Of a stretch of 64,000 bases of DNA, positions 8,891 through 21,641 are shown one piece after another; within the stretch, counting starts at the first letter, position 1; every line of letters begins with the position of its first letter. Origin of the DNA: Cinclus cinclus. Lineage: Eukaryota > Chordata > Aves > Passeriformes > Cinclidae. The translations under genes and the position numbers were made by a program. Below the pieces are notes generated by a model. It saw only the letters and a list, made by a program, of their open reading frames with translations. It was not told the DNA's origin and ran no database searches. The DNA is taken from assembly GCF_963662255.1 (NCBI RefSeq), contig NC_085052.1, positions 38,078,654-38,142,653 on the forward strand, in the 5' to 3' direction.

Positions 8891-9754
8891 CCTTGCTTCT
8901 CTTAACCCCTGTGGTGTCACAATGCATCCCATGCCCTTTTAGGCCACTTGATGTCACAATGAATCATTTGATTCTTGGCCTCCATGGTGGCATAATAGAT
9001 CCTTGCTTCTATTGGTCCCCATGCTGTCACAATTCATCCCTGGCCCTTTTACGCCCCCTGGTGTCAAATGGGATCCTGGGATTATTAGCCTCCATTAGGT
9101 CACAATGGTCCCTTGCTTCTCTTAACCTCTGTGGTGTCACAATGCATTCCAAGCCCTTTTAGGCCACTTGATGTCACAATGAACCATTTGATTCTTGGCC
9201 TTCATGGTGTCATAATGGTTCCTTGCTTCTATAGGTCCCCATGCTGTCAGAGTTCATCCGTGGCCCTTTTGCGCCCCCTGGTGTCAAAAGGGATTCTTAG
9301 ATTGTTAGCCTGCATTGGGTCACAATGGATCCTTGCTTCTCTTAACCCCTGTGGTGTCACAATGCATACCATGACCTTTTAGGCCACTTGATGTCACAAT
9401 GAATCATTTGATTCTTGGCCTCCATGGTGGCGTAATTGTACCAGGTTTTAATTGGGCCCCATGCTTTCACAATACATCCCTGTCCCTTTTAGGCCCATTG
9501 GTGTCAAAAGGGATCATTAGATTGTTAGCCTGCATTGGGTCACAATGGTTCCTTGCTTCTCTTAACCTCTGTGGTGTCACAATGCATTCCTAGCCCTTTT
9601 AGGCCACTTAATGTCACAATGAATCATTTGATTCTTGGCCTCCATGGTGTCATAATGGTTCCTTGTTTCTATTGGGCCCCATGCTGTCACAATTCATCCC
9701 TGGCCCTTTTACGCCCCCTGGTGTCAAATGGGATCCTGGGATTATTAGCCTGCA
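8891..9754 (+). repeat. Higher-order block, copy 1 (offset 3,302 bp)
   Basis: Monomers II/I, IV, III, I. It matches 12193-13056 at 3,302 bp (15 monomers plus 2), including the CCATGACCTTTTAG form of subunit A near 9370. The 3,302 and 3,082 offsets next to each other show that units of different monomer number were produced by unequal exchange in the same interval. Confidence 0.8.
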
Positions 9755-11972
9755 TTGGGTCACAATGGTTCCTTGCTTCTCTTAACCCCTGTGGTGTCAC
9801 AATGCATCCCATGCCCTTTTAGGCCACTTGATGTCACAATGAAACATTTGATTCTTGGCCTCCATGGTGTCATAATGGTTCCTTGTTTCTATTGGGCCCC
9901 ATGCTGTCACAATACATCCCTGGCCCTTTTACGCCCCCTGGTGTCAAATGGGATCCTGGGATTATTAGCCTCCATTGGGTCACAATGGATCCTTGCTTCT
10001 CTTAACCCCTGTGATGTCACAATGCATCCCATGCCCTTTTAGGCCACTTGATGTCACAATGAATCATTTGATTCTTGGCCTCCATAGTGGCATAATAGAT
10101 CCTTGCTTCTATTGGTCCCCATGCTGTCACAATTCATCCCTGGCCCTTTTACGCCCCCTGGTGTCAAATGGGATCCTGGGATTATTAGCCTCCATTAGGT
10201 CACAATGGTCCCTTGCTTCTCTTAACCTCTGTGGTGTCACAATGCATTCCAATCCCTTTTAGGCCACTTGATGTCACAATGAACCATTTGATTCTTGGCC
10301 TTCATGGTGTCATAATGGTTCCTTGCTTCTATAGGTCCCCATGCTGTCAGAGTTCATCCGTGGCCCTTTTGCGCCCCCTGGTGTCAAAAGGGATTCTTAG
10401 ATTGTTAGCCTGCATTGGGTCACAATGGATCCTTGCTTCTCTTAACCCCTGTGGTGTCACAATGCATCCCATGCCCTTTTAGGCCACTTGATGTCACAAT
10501 GAACCATTTGATTCTTGGCCTCCATGGTGGCGTAATTGTACCAGGTTTTAATTGGGCCCCATGCTTTCACAATACATCCCTGTCCCTTTTAGGCCCATTG
10601 GTGTCAAAAGGGATCATTAGATTGTTAGCCTGCATTGGGTCACAATGGTTCCTTGCTTCTCTTAACCTCTGTGGTGTCACAATGCATTCCAAGCCCTTTT
10701 AGGCCACTTAATGTCACAATGAATCATTTGATTCTTGGCCTCCATGGTGTCATAATGGTTCCTTGTTTCTATTGGGCCCCATGCTGTCACAATTCATCCC
10801 TGGCCCTTTTACGCCCCCTGGTGTCAAATGGGATCCTGGGATTATTAGCCTCCATTGGGTCACAATGGATCCTTGCTTCTCTTAACCCCTGTGGTGTCAC
10901 AATGCATCCCATGCCCTTTTAGGCCACTTGATGTCACAATGAATCATTTGATTCTTGGCCTCCCTGGTGGCATAATAGATCCTTGCTTCTATTGGTCCCC
11001 GTGCTGTAGCAATCCATCCCTGGCCCTTTTTATACCCCCTGGTGCCACAAGGGATCATTAGATTGTTAGCCTGCATTGGGTCACAATGGTTCCTTGCTTC
11101 TCGTAACCCCTGTGGTGTCACAATGCATCCCATGCCCTTTTAGGCCACTTGATGTCACAATGAATCATTTGATTCTTGGCCTCCATGGTGTCATAATGGT
11201 TCCTTGTTTCTATTGGGCCCCATGCTGTCACAATTCATCCCTGGCCCTTTTACGCGCCCTGGTGTCAAATGGGATCCTGGGATTATTAGCCTCCATTGGA
11301 TCACAATGGATCCTTGCTTCTCTTAACCCCTGTGGTGTCACAATGCATCCCATGCCCTTTTAGGCCACTTGATGTCACAATGAATCATTTGATTCTTGGC
11401 CTCCATCGTGCCATAATTGTACCAGGTTTTAATTGGGCCCCATGCTTTCACAATTCATCCCTGCACCTTTTAGGCTCATTGGTGTCAAAAGGGATCATTA
11501 GATTGTCAGCCTCCATTGGGTCACAATGGATCCTTGCTTCTCTTAACCCCTGTGGTGTCACAATGCATCCCATGCCATTTTAGGCCACTTGATGTCACAA
11601 TGAATCATTTGATTCTTGGCCTCCATGGTGGCAAAATAGATCCTTGCTTCTATTGGTCCCCGTGCTGTAGCAATCCATCCCTGGCCCTTTTTATACCCCC
11701 TGGTGCCACAAGGGATCATTAGATTGTTAGCCTGCATTGGGTCACAATGGTTCCTTGCTTCTCTTAACCTCTGTGGTGTCACAATGCATTCCAAGACCTT
11801 TTAGGCCACTTGGTCTTAAAATGAACCATTTGATTCTTGGCCTCCATGGTGTCTTAATGGTTCCTTGCTTCTATAGGTCCCCATGCTGTCAGAGTTCATC
11901 CGTGGTCCTTTTGCGCCCCCTGGTGTCAAAAGGGATTCTTAGATTGTTAGCCTGCATTGGGTCACAATGGTT
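9755..11972 (+). repeat. Higher-order block, copy 2 (offset 3,082 bp)
   Basis: Second copy of 6673-8890. Its own later part (10635-11625) is copied again at 12837-13827 with an offset of 2,202 bp (10 monomers plus 2 class II bases), so this interval belongs to two overlapping higher-order registers. Private changes include CTCGTAACCCC near 11,101 and TTACGCGCC near 11,250; the latter is also found in the 13.45-kb copy. Confidence 0.82.
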
Positions 11973-12192
11973 CCTTGCTTCTCTTAACCCCTGTGGTGTC
12001 ACAATGCATCCCATGCCCTTTTAGGCCACTTGATGTCACAATGAAACATTTGATTCTTGGCCTCCATGGTGTCATAATGGTTCCTTGTTTCTATTGGGCC
12101 CCATGCTGTCACAATTCATCCCTGGCCCTTTTACGCCCCCTGGTGTCAAATGGGATCCTGGGATTATTAGCCTCCATTGGGTCACAATGGAT

Positions 12193-13827
12193 CCTTGCTT
12201 CTCTTAACCCCTGTGCTGTCACAATGCATCCCATGCCCTTTTAGGCCACTTGATGTCACAATGAATCATTTGATTCTTGGCCTCCATGGTGGCATAATAG
12301 ATCCTTGCTTCTATTGGTCCCCATGCTGTCACAATTCATCCCTGGCCCTTTTACGCCCCCTGGTGTCAAATGGGATCCTGGGATTATTAGCCTCCATTAG
12401 GTCACAATGGTCCCTTGCTTCTCTTAACCTCTGTGGTGTCACAATGCATTCCAAGCCCTTTTAGGCCACTTGATGTCACAATGAACCATTTGATTCTTGG
12501 CCTTCATGGTGTCATAATGGTTCCTTGCTTCTATAGGTCCCCATGCTGTCAGAGTTCATCCGTGGCCCTTTTGCGCCCCCTGGTGTCAAAAGGGATTCTT
12601 AGATTGTTAGCCTGCATTGGGTCACAATGGATCCTTGCTTCTCTTAACCCCTGTGGTGTCACAATGCATCCCATGACCTTTTAGGCCACTTGATGTCACA
12701 ATGAATCATTTGATTCTTGGCCTCCATGGTGGCGTAATTGTACCAGGTTTTAATTGGGCCCCATGCTTTCACAATACATCCCTGTCCCTTTTAGGCCCAT
12801 TGGTGTCAAAAGGGATCATTAGATTGTTAGCCTGCATTGGGTCACAATGGTTCCTTGCTTCTCTTAACCTCTGTGGTGTCACAATGCATTCCAAGCCCTT
12901 TTAGGCCACTTAATGTCACAATGAATCATTTGATTCTTGGCCTCCATGGTGTCATAATGGTTCCTTGTTTCTATTGGGCCCCATGCTGTCACAATTCATC
13001 CCTGGCCCTTTTACGCCCCCTGGTGTCAAATGGGATCCTGGGATTATTAGCCTCCATTGGGTCACAATGGATCCTTGCTTCTCTTAACCCCTGTGGTGTC
13101 ACAATGCATCCCATGCCCTTTTAGGCCACTTGATGTCACAATGAATCATTTGATTCTTGGCCTCCATGGTGGCATAATAGATCCTTGCTTCTATTGGTCC
13201 CCGTGCTGTAGCAATCCATCCCTGGCCCTTTTTATACCCCCTGGTGCCACAAGGGATCATTAGATTGTTAGCCTGCATTGGGTCACAATGGTTCCTTGCT
13301 TCTCTTAACCCCTGTGGTGTCACAATGCATCCCATGCCCTTTTAGGCCACTTGATGTCACAATGAATCATTTGATTCTTGGCCTCCATGGTGTCATAATG
13401 GTTCCTTGTTTCTATTGGGCCCCATGCTGTCACAATTCATCCCTGGCCCTTTTACGCGCCCTGGTGTCAAATGGGATCCTGGGATTATTAGCCTCCATTG
13501 GATCACAATGGATCCTTGCTTCTCTTAACCCCTGTGGTGTCACAATGCATCCCATGCCCTTTTAGGCCACTTGATGTCACAATGAATCATTTGATTCTTG
13601 GCCTCCATGGTGCCATAATTGTACCAGGTTTTAATTGGGCCCCATGCTTTCACAATTCATCCCTGCACCTTTTAGGCTCATTGGTGTCAAAAGGGATCAT
13701 TAGATTGTCAGCCTCCATTGGGTCACAATGGATCCTTGCTTCTCTTAACCCCTGTGGTGTCACAATGCATCCCATGCCATTTTAGGCCACTTGATGTCAC
13801 AATGAATCATTTGATTCTTGGCCTCCA
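12193..13827 (+). repeat. Composite block matching 8.9-9.8 kb and 10.6-11.6 kb
   Basis: The left part (12193-13056) matches 8891-9754 at 3,302 bp and the right part (12837-13827) matches 10635-11625 at 2,202 bp, with overlap. The composite is what one unequal crossover between two registers would leave. Monomer order II/I, IV, III, I, II, I, III, then into III. Confidence 0.78.
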
Positions 13828-14830
13828 TGGTGGCATAATTGTACCAGGTTTTAATTGGGCCCCATGCTTTCACAATACATCCCTGCCCCTTTTAGGCCCA
13901 TTGGTGTCAAAGGGGATCATTAGATTGTTAGCCTGCATTGGGTCACAATGGATCCTTGCATCTCTTAAACTCTGTGGTGTCACAATGCATCCCATGCCCT
14001 TTTAGGCCACATGATGTCACAATGAATTATTTGATTCTTGGCCTCCATGGTGGCATAATTGATCCTTGATTCTATTGGTCCCCGTGCTGCAATAATTCAT
14101 CCCTGGCCCTTTTAGGCCCATTGGTGTCACAAGGGATCATTAGATTGTTAGCCTGCTTTGGGTCACAATGGTTCCTTGCTTCTCTTAACCCCTGTGGTGT
14201 CACAATGCATTCCAAGCCCTTTTAGGCCACTTGATGTCACAATGAATCATTTGATTCTTGGCCTCCATGGTGCCATAATTGTACCAGGTTTTAATTGGGC
14301 CCCATGCTTTCACAATTCATCCCTGCACCTTTTAGGCTCATTGGTGTCAAAAGGGATCATTAGATTGTCAGCCTCCATTGGGTCACAATGGATCCTTGCT
14401 TCTCTTAACCCCTGTGGTGTCACAATGCATCCCATGCCATTTTAGGCCACTTGATGTCACAATGAATCATTTGATTCTTGGCCTCCATGGTGGCATAATT
14501 GTACCAGGTTTTAATTGGGCCCCATGCTTTCACAATACATCCCTGCCCCTTTTAGGCCCATTGGTGTCAAAGGGGATCATTAGATTGTTAGCCTGCATTG
14601 GGTCACAATGGATCCTTGCATCTCTTAAACTCTGTTGTGTCACAATGCATCCCATGCCCTTTTAGGCCACATGATGTCACAATGAATTATTTGATTCTTG
14701 GCCTCCATGGTGGCATAATAGATCCTTGATTCTATTGGTCCCCGTGCTGCAATAATTCATCCCTGGCCCTTTTAGGCCCATTGGTGTCACAAGGGATCAT
14801 TAGATTGTTAGCCTGCTTTGGGTCACAATG
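13600..14830 (+). repeat. Tandem 660-bp (three-monomer) repeat III-III-V
   Basis: Two consecutive copies with a 660-bp period, about 13600-14170 and 14260-14830. Both carry TTGCATCTCTTAAACTCTG, CACATGATG and a class V monomer. The copies differ at a few sites, for example CTGTTGTGTC near 14,635 against CTGTGGTGTC. Confidence 0.85.
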
Positions 14831-16128
14831 GTTCCTTGCTTCTCGTAACCTCTGTGGTGTCACAATGCATTCCAAGCCCTTTTAGGCCACTTGATGTCAC
14901 AATGAATCATTTGATTCTTGGCCTCCATGGTGTCATAATGGTTCCTTGTTTCTATTGGGCCCCATGCTGTCACAATTCATCCCTGGCCCTTTTACGCCCC
15001 CTGGTGTCAAAAGGGATTCTTAGATTGTTAGCCTTCATTGGGTCACAATGGATCCTTGCTTCTCTTAACCTCTGCGGTGCCACAATGCATTCCAAGCCCT
15101 TTTAGGCCACTTGGTCTTACAATGAACCATTTGATTCTAGGCCTCCATGGTGTCATAATGGTTCCTTGCTCCTATAGGTCCCCATGCTGTCAGAGTTCAT
15201 CCGTGGTCCTTTTGCGCCCCCTGGTGTCAAAAGGGATTCTTATATTGTTAGCCTGCATTGGGTCACAATGGTTCCTTGCTTCTCTTAACCCCTGTGGTGT
15301 CACAATGCATCCCATGCCCTTTTAGGCCACTTGATGTCACAATGAAACATTTGATTCTTGGCCTCCATGGTTTCATAATGGTTCCTTGTTTCTATTGGGC
15401 CCCATGCTGTCACAATTCATCCCTGGCCCTTTTACGCCCCCTGGTGTCAAATGGGATCCTGGGATTATTAGCCTCCATTGGGTCACAATGGATCCTTGCT
15501 TCTCTTAACCCCTGTGCTGTCACAATGCATCCCATGCGCTTTTAGGCCACTTGATGTCACAATGAATCATTTGATTCTTGGCCTCCATGGTGGCATAATA
15601 GATCCTTGCTTCTATTGGTCCCCGTGCTGTAACAATCCATCCCTGGCCCTTTTTATACCCCCTGGTTCCACAAGGGATCATGAGATTGTTAGCCTGCATT
15701 GGGTCACAATGGATCCTTGCTTCTCTTAACCCCTGTGGTGTCACAATGCATCCCATGCCATTTTAGGCCACTTGATGTCACAATGAATCATTTGATTCTT
15801 GGCCTCCATGGTGGCGTAATTGTACCAGGTTTTAATTGGGCCCCATGCTTTCACAATACATCCCTGCCCCTTTTAGGCCCATTAGTGTCAAAAGGGATCA
15901 TTAGATTGTTAGCCTGCATTGGCTCACAATGGTTCCTTGTTTCTCTTAACCTCTGTGGTGTCACAATGCATCCCATGCCCTTTTAGGCCACTTGATGTCA
16001 CAATGAATCATTTGATTCTTGGCCTCCATGGTGTCATAATGGTTCCTTGTTTCTATTGGGCCCCATGCTGTCACAATTCATCCCTGGCCCTTTTACGCCC
16101 CCTGGTGTCAAATGGGATCCTGGGATTA
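14598..16128 (+). repeat. Higher-order block V-I/IV-IV-I-II-III, copy 2
   Basis: Second copy of 4250-5780, 10,348 bp away. Differences include CTCGTAACC near 14,843, TTATATTG near 15,241, CTGTGCTGTC near 15,515 and GGCTCACAATGG near 15,922. The order of all seven monomers is kept. Confidence 0.82.
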
Positions 16129-17459
16129 TTAGCCTCCATTGGGTCACAATGGATCCTTGCTTCTCTTAACCCCTGTGGTGTCACAATGCATCCCATGCCC
16201 TTTTAGGCCACTTGATGTCACAATGAATCATTTGATTCTTGGCCTCCATGGTGGCATAATAGATCCTTGCTTCTATTGGTCCCCGTGCTGTCAGAGTTCA
16301 TCCGTTGTCCTTTTGCGCCCCCTGGTGTCAAAAGGGATTCTTAGATTGTTAGCCTGCATAGGGTCACAATGGTTCCTTGCTTCTCTTAACCCCTGTGCTG
16401 TCACAATGCATCCCATGCCCTTTTAGGCCACTTGATGTCACAATGAATCATTTGATTCTTGGCCTCCATGGTGGCATAATGGTTCCTTGTTTCTATTGGG
16501 CCCCATGCTGTCACAATTCATCCCTGGCCCTTTTACGCCCCCTGGTGTCAAATGGGATCCTGGGATTATTAGCCTCCATTGGGTCACAATGGATCCTTGC
16601 TTCTCTTAACCCCTCTGGTGTCACAATGCATCCCATGCCCTTTTAGGCCACTTGATGTCACAATGAATCATTTGATTCTTGGCCTCCATGGTGCCATAAT
16701 AGATCCTTGCTTCTATTGGTCCCCGTGCTGTAACAATCCATCCCTGGCCCTTTTTATACCCCCTGGTGCCACAAGGGATCATTAGATTGTTAGCCTGCAT
16801 TGGGTCACAATGGTTCCTTGCTTCTCTTAACCTCTGTGGTGTCACAATGCATCCCATGCCCTTTTAGGCCACTTGATGTCACAATGAATTATTTGATTCT
16901 TGGCCTCCATGGTGGCGTAATTGTACCAGGTTTTAATTGGGCCCCATGCTTTCACAATACATCCCTGCCCCTTTTAGGCCCATTAGTGTCAAAAGGGATC
17001 ATTAGATTGTTAGCCTGCATTGGGTCAAAATGGTTCCTTGTTTCTCTTAACCCCTGTGCTGTCACAATGCATCCCATGCCCTTTTAGGCCACTTGATGTC
17101 ACAATGAACCATTTGATTCTTGGCCTCCATGGTGTCATAATGGTTCCTTGTTTCTATTGGGCCCCATGCTGTCTCAATTCATCCCTGGCCCTTTTACGCC
17201 CCCTGGTGTCAAATGGGATCCTGGGATTATTAGCCTCCATTGGGTCACAATGGTCCCTTGCTTCTCTTAACCTCTGTGGTGTCACAATGCATTCCAAGCC
17301 CTTTTAGGCCACTTGGTCTTACAATGAACCATTTGATTCTTGGCCTCCATGGTGGCATAATGGTTCCTTGCTTCTATAGGTCCCCACGCTGTCAGAGTTC
17401 ATGCGTGGTCCTTTTGCGCCTCCTGGTGTCAAAAGGGATTCTTAGATTGTTAGCCTGCA
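16129..17459 (+). repeat. Monomers II/IV-I-II-III-I-IV
   Basis: Six monomers with no close long-range copy that I could trace by eye beyond ordinary class similarity. It begins with the II/IV hybrid and ends with a class IV monomer with TCTTACAATG and CCCCACGC. One F subunit reads GGGTCAAAATGG near 17,023, a form that later becomes common with class III'. Confidence 0.75.
16252..16362 (+). repeat. Hybrid cassette II/IV
   Basis: C is class II with CCCCGTGC, D and E are class IV (TGTCAGAGTTCATCCG, CAAAAGGGATTCTTAG), with the switch at the C/D boundary near 16289. Related II/IV hybrids with AGGTTCCCATGC occur in the right half (for example near 33,220, 34,540, 36,300, 38,725, 42,245, 53,690 and 57,650). 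Confidence 0.8.
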
Positions 17460-18119
17460 TTGGGTCACAATGGTTCCTTGCATCTCTTAAACTCTGTGGT
17501 GTCACAATGCATCCCATGCCCTTTTAGGCCACATGATGTCACAATGAATTATTTGATTCTTGGCCTCCATGGTGGCATAATAGATCCTTGATTCTATTGG
17601 TCCCCGTGCTGCAATAATTCATCCCTGGCCCTTTTAGGCCCATTGGTGTCACAAGGGATCATTAGATTGCTAGCCTGCTTTGGGTCACAATGGTTCCTTG
17701 CTTCTCTTAACCTCTGTGGTGTCACAATGCATTCCAAGCCCTTTTAGGCCACTTGATGTCACAATGAATCATTTGATTCTTGGCCTCCATGGTGTCATAA
17801 TGGTTCCTTGTTTCTATTGGGCCCCATGCTGTCACAATTCATCCCTGGCCCTTTTACGCCCCCTGGTGTCAAAAGGGATTCTTAGATTGTTAGCCTTCAT
17901 TGGGTCACAATGGATCCTTGCTTCTCTTAACCTCTGCGGTGCCACAGTGCATTCCAAGCCCTTTTAGGCCACTTGGTCTTACAACGAACCACTTGATTCT
18001 CGGCCTCCATGGTGTCATAATGGTTCCTTGCTCCTATAGGTCCCCATGCTGTCATAGTTCATCCGTGGTCCTTTTGCGCCCCCTGGTGTCAAAAGGGATT
18101 CTTAGATTGTTAGCCTGCA
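17460..18119 (+). repeat. Higher-order block V-I/IV-IV, copy 3 (partial)
   Basis: Third occurrence of the start of the 4250-5780 block (offset 13,210 from copy 1; 2,862 from copy 2). It carries GCCTTCATTGGGTC and CTGCGGTGCCACAGTG. It has several private substitutions (ACAACGAACCACTTG, ATTCTCGGCC near 17,983-18,002), more than its sister copies. Confidence 0.8.
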
Positions 18120-19254
18120 TTGGGTCACAATGGATCCTTGCTTCTCTTAACCCCTGTGGTGTCACAATGCATCCCATGCCATTTTAGGCCACTTGATGTC
18201 ACAATGAATCATTTGATTCTTGGCCTCCATGGTGGCGTAATTGTACCAGGTTTTAATTGGGCCCCATGCTTTCACAATACATCCCTGTCCCTTTTAGGCC
18301 CATTAGTGTCAAAAGGGATCATTAGATTGTTAGCCTGCATTGGGTCACAATGGTTCCTTGTTTCTCTTAACCTCTGTGGTGTCACAATGCATCCCATGCC
18401 CTTTTAGGCCACTTGATGTCACAATGAATCATTTGATTCTTGGCCTCCATGGTGGCGTAATTGTACCAGGTTTTAATTGGGCCCCATGCTTTCAAAATAC
18501 ATCCCTGCCCCTTTTAGGCCCATTAGTGTCACAAGGGATCATTAGATTGTTAGCCTGCTTTGGGTCACAATGGTTCCTTGCTTCTCTTAACCTCTGTGGT
18601 GTCACAATGCATTCCAAGCCCTTTTAGGCCACTTGATGTCACAATGAACCATTTGATTCTTGGCCTCCATGGTGTCATAATTGTTCCTTGTTTCTATTGG
18701 GCCCCATACTGTCACAATTCATCCCTGGCCCTTTTACGCCCCCTGGTGTCAAAAGGGATTCTTAGATTGTTAGCCTGCATTGGGTCACAATGGTTCCTTG
18801 CTTCTCTTAACCCCTGTGGTGTCACAATGCATCCCATGCCAGTTTTGGGCCACTTGATGTCACAATGAAACATTTGATTCTTGGCCTCCATGGTGGCATA
18901 ATGGTTCCTTGTTTCTATTGGGCCCCATGCTGTCACAATTCATCCCTGGCCCTTTTACGCCCCCTGGTGTCAAATGGGATCCTGGGATTATTAGTCTCCA
19001 TTGGGTCACAATGGATCCTTGCTTCTCTTAACCCCTGTGGTGTCACAATGCATCCCATGCCCTTTTAGGCCACTTGATGTCACAATGAATCATTTGATTC
19101 TTGGCCTCCATGGTGGCATAATATATTCTTGCTTCTATTGGTCCCCGTGCTGTAACAATTCATCCATGGCCCTTTTTATACCCCCTGGTGCCACAAGGCC
19201 TCATTAGATTGTTAGCCTGCATTGGGTCACAATGGTTCCTTGCTTCTCGTAACC
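18120..19254 (+). repeat. Monomers III-III-I/IV-I-II
   Basis: Two class III monomers, a I/IV hybrid, a class I monomer and a class II monomer. Subunit A at about 18,833-18,850 is unusual: GCCAGTTTTGGGCC replaces GCCCTTTTAGGCC, a one-base insertion plus a substitution that also removes the usual TAG. That explains a longer 102-codon plus-strand frame here. Confidence 0.75.
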
Positions 19255-20210
19255 TCTGTGGTGTCACAATGCATCCCATGCCCTTTTAGGCCACTTGATG
19301 TCACAATGAATCATTTGATTCTTGGCCTCCATGGTGCCATAATTGTACCAGGTTTTAATTGGGCCCCATGCTTTCACAATTAATCCCTGCCCCTTTTAGG
19401 CCCATTGTGTCAAAAGGGATCATTAGATTGTTAGCCTCCATTGGGTCACAATGGATCCTTGCTTCTCTTAACCCCTGTGGTGTCACAATGCATCCCATGC
19501 CATTTTAGGCCACTTGATGTCACAATGAATCATTTGATTCTTGGCCTCCCTGGTGGCATAATTGTACCAGGTTTTAATTGGGCCCCATGCTTTCACAATA
19601 CATCCCTGCCCCTTTTAGGCCCATTGGTGTCAAAGGGGATCATTAGATTGTTAGCCTGCTTTGGGTCACAATGGATCCTTGCATCTCTTAACCTCTGTGG
19701 TGTCACAATGCATCCCATGCCCTTTTAGGCCACTTGATGTCACAATGAACCATTTGATTCTTGGCCTCCATGGTGTCATAATGGTTCCTTGCTTCTATAG
19801 GTCCCCATGCTGTCAGAGTTCATCCGTGGTCCTTTGGCGCCCCCTGGTGTCAAAAGGGATTCTTAGATTGTTAGCCTGCATTGGGTCACAATGGATCCTT
19901 GCTTCTCTTAACCCCTGTGGTGTCACAATGCATCCCATGCCATTTTAGGCCACTTGATGTCACAATGAATCATTTGATTCTTGGCCTCCATGGTGGCATA
20001 ATAGATCCTTGCTTCTATTGGTCCCCGTGCTGTAGCAATCCATCCCTGGCCCTTTTTATACCCCCTGGTGCCACAAGGGATCCTTAGATTGTTAGCCTGC
20101 ATTGGGTCACAATGGTTCCTTGCTTCTCTTAACCCCTGTGCTGTCACAATGCATCCCATGCCCTTTTAGGCCACTTGATGTCACAATGAATCATTTGATT
20201 CTTGGCCTCC
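19255..20210 (+). repeat. Tandem 1,100-bp higher-order repeat, copy 1
   Basis: Order III, III, IV, II, I. It matches 20355-21310 at exactly 1,100 bp (five monomers; one class II base gained and one base lost in each). Both copies share the lost G in CCATTGTGTC (near 19,406 and 20,506) and CTTTGGCGCCCC in D. Confidence 0.85.
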
Positions 20211-20354
20211 ATGGTGTCATAATGGTTCCTTGTTTGTATTGGGCCCCATGCTGTCACAATTCATCCCTGGCCCTTTTACGCCCCCTGGTGTCAAATGGGA
20301 TCCTGGGATTATTAGCCTCCATTGGATCACAATGGATCCTTGCTTCTCTTAACC

Positions 20355-21310
20355 TCTGTGGTGTCACAATGCATCCCATGCCCTTTTAGGCCACTTGATG
20401 TCACAATGAATCATTTGATTCTTGGCCTCCATGGTGCCATAATTGTACCAGGTTTTAATTGGGCCCCATGCTTTCACAATAAATCCCTGCCCCTTTTAGG
20501 CGCATTGTGTCAAAAGGGATCATTAGATTGTTAGCCTCCATTGGGTCACAATGGATCCTTGCTTCTCTTAACCCCTGTGGTGTCACAATGCATCCCATGC
20601 CCTTTTAGGCCACTTGATGTCACAATGAATCATTTGATTCTTGGCCTCCATGGTGGCATAATTGTACCAGGTTTTAATTGGGCCCCATGCTTTCACAATA
20701 CATCCCTGCCCCTTTTAGGCCCATTGGTGTCAAAGGGGATCATTAGATTGTTAGCCTGCTTTGGGTCACAATGGATCCTTGCATCTCTTAACCTCTGTGG
20801 TGCCACAATGCATCCCATGCCCTTTTAGGCCACTTGATGTCACAATGAATCATTTGATTCTTGGCCTTCATGGTGTCATAATGGTTCCTTGCTTCTATAG
20901 GTCCCCATGCTGTCAGAGTTCATCCGTGGTCCTTTGGCGCCCCCTGGTGTCAAAAGGGATTCTTAGATTGTTAGCCTGCATTGGGTCACAATGGATCCTT
21001 GCTTCTCTTAACCCCTGTGGTGTCACAATGCATCCCATGCCATTTTAGGCCACTTGATGTCACAATGAATCATTTGATTCTTGGCCTCCATGGTGGCATA
21101 ATAGATCCTTGCTTCTATTGGTCCCCGTGCTGTAGCAATCCATCCCTGGCCCTTTTTATACCCCCTGGTGCCACAAGGCATCATTAGATTGTTAGCCTGC
21201 ATTGGGTCACAATGGTTCCTTGCTTCTCTTAACCCCTGTGCTGTCACAATGCATCCCATGCCCTTTTAGGCCACTTGATGTCACAATGAATCATTTGATT
21301 CTTGGCCTCC
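20355..21310 (+). repeat. Tandem 1,100-bp higher-order repeat, copy 2
   Basis: Second copy. It differs at sites such as GTGCCACAATG near 20,801 and GGCATCATTAG near 21,179. Just beyond it, 21311-21490 resembles 20650-20830 again (offset about 661), so a further partial register follows before the class V monomer at 21422-21641. Confidence 0.83.
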
Positions 21311-21641
21311 ATGGTGGCATAATTGTACCAGGTTTTAATTGGGCCCCATGCTTTCACAATACATCCCTGCCCCTTTTAGGCCCATTGGTGTCAAAGGGGA
21401 TAATTAGATTGTTAGCCTGCTTTGGGTCACAATGGATCCTTGCATCTCTTAACCTCTGTGGTGTCACAATGCATCCCATGCCCTTTTAGGCCACATGATG
21501 TCACAATGAATTATTTGATTCTTGGCCTCCATGGTGGCATAATAGATCCTTGATTCTATTGGTCCCCGTGCTGCAATAATTCATCCCTGGCCCTTTTAGG
21601 CCCATTGGTGTCACAAGGGATTCTTAGATTGTTAGCCTGCT

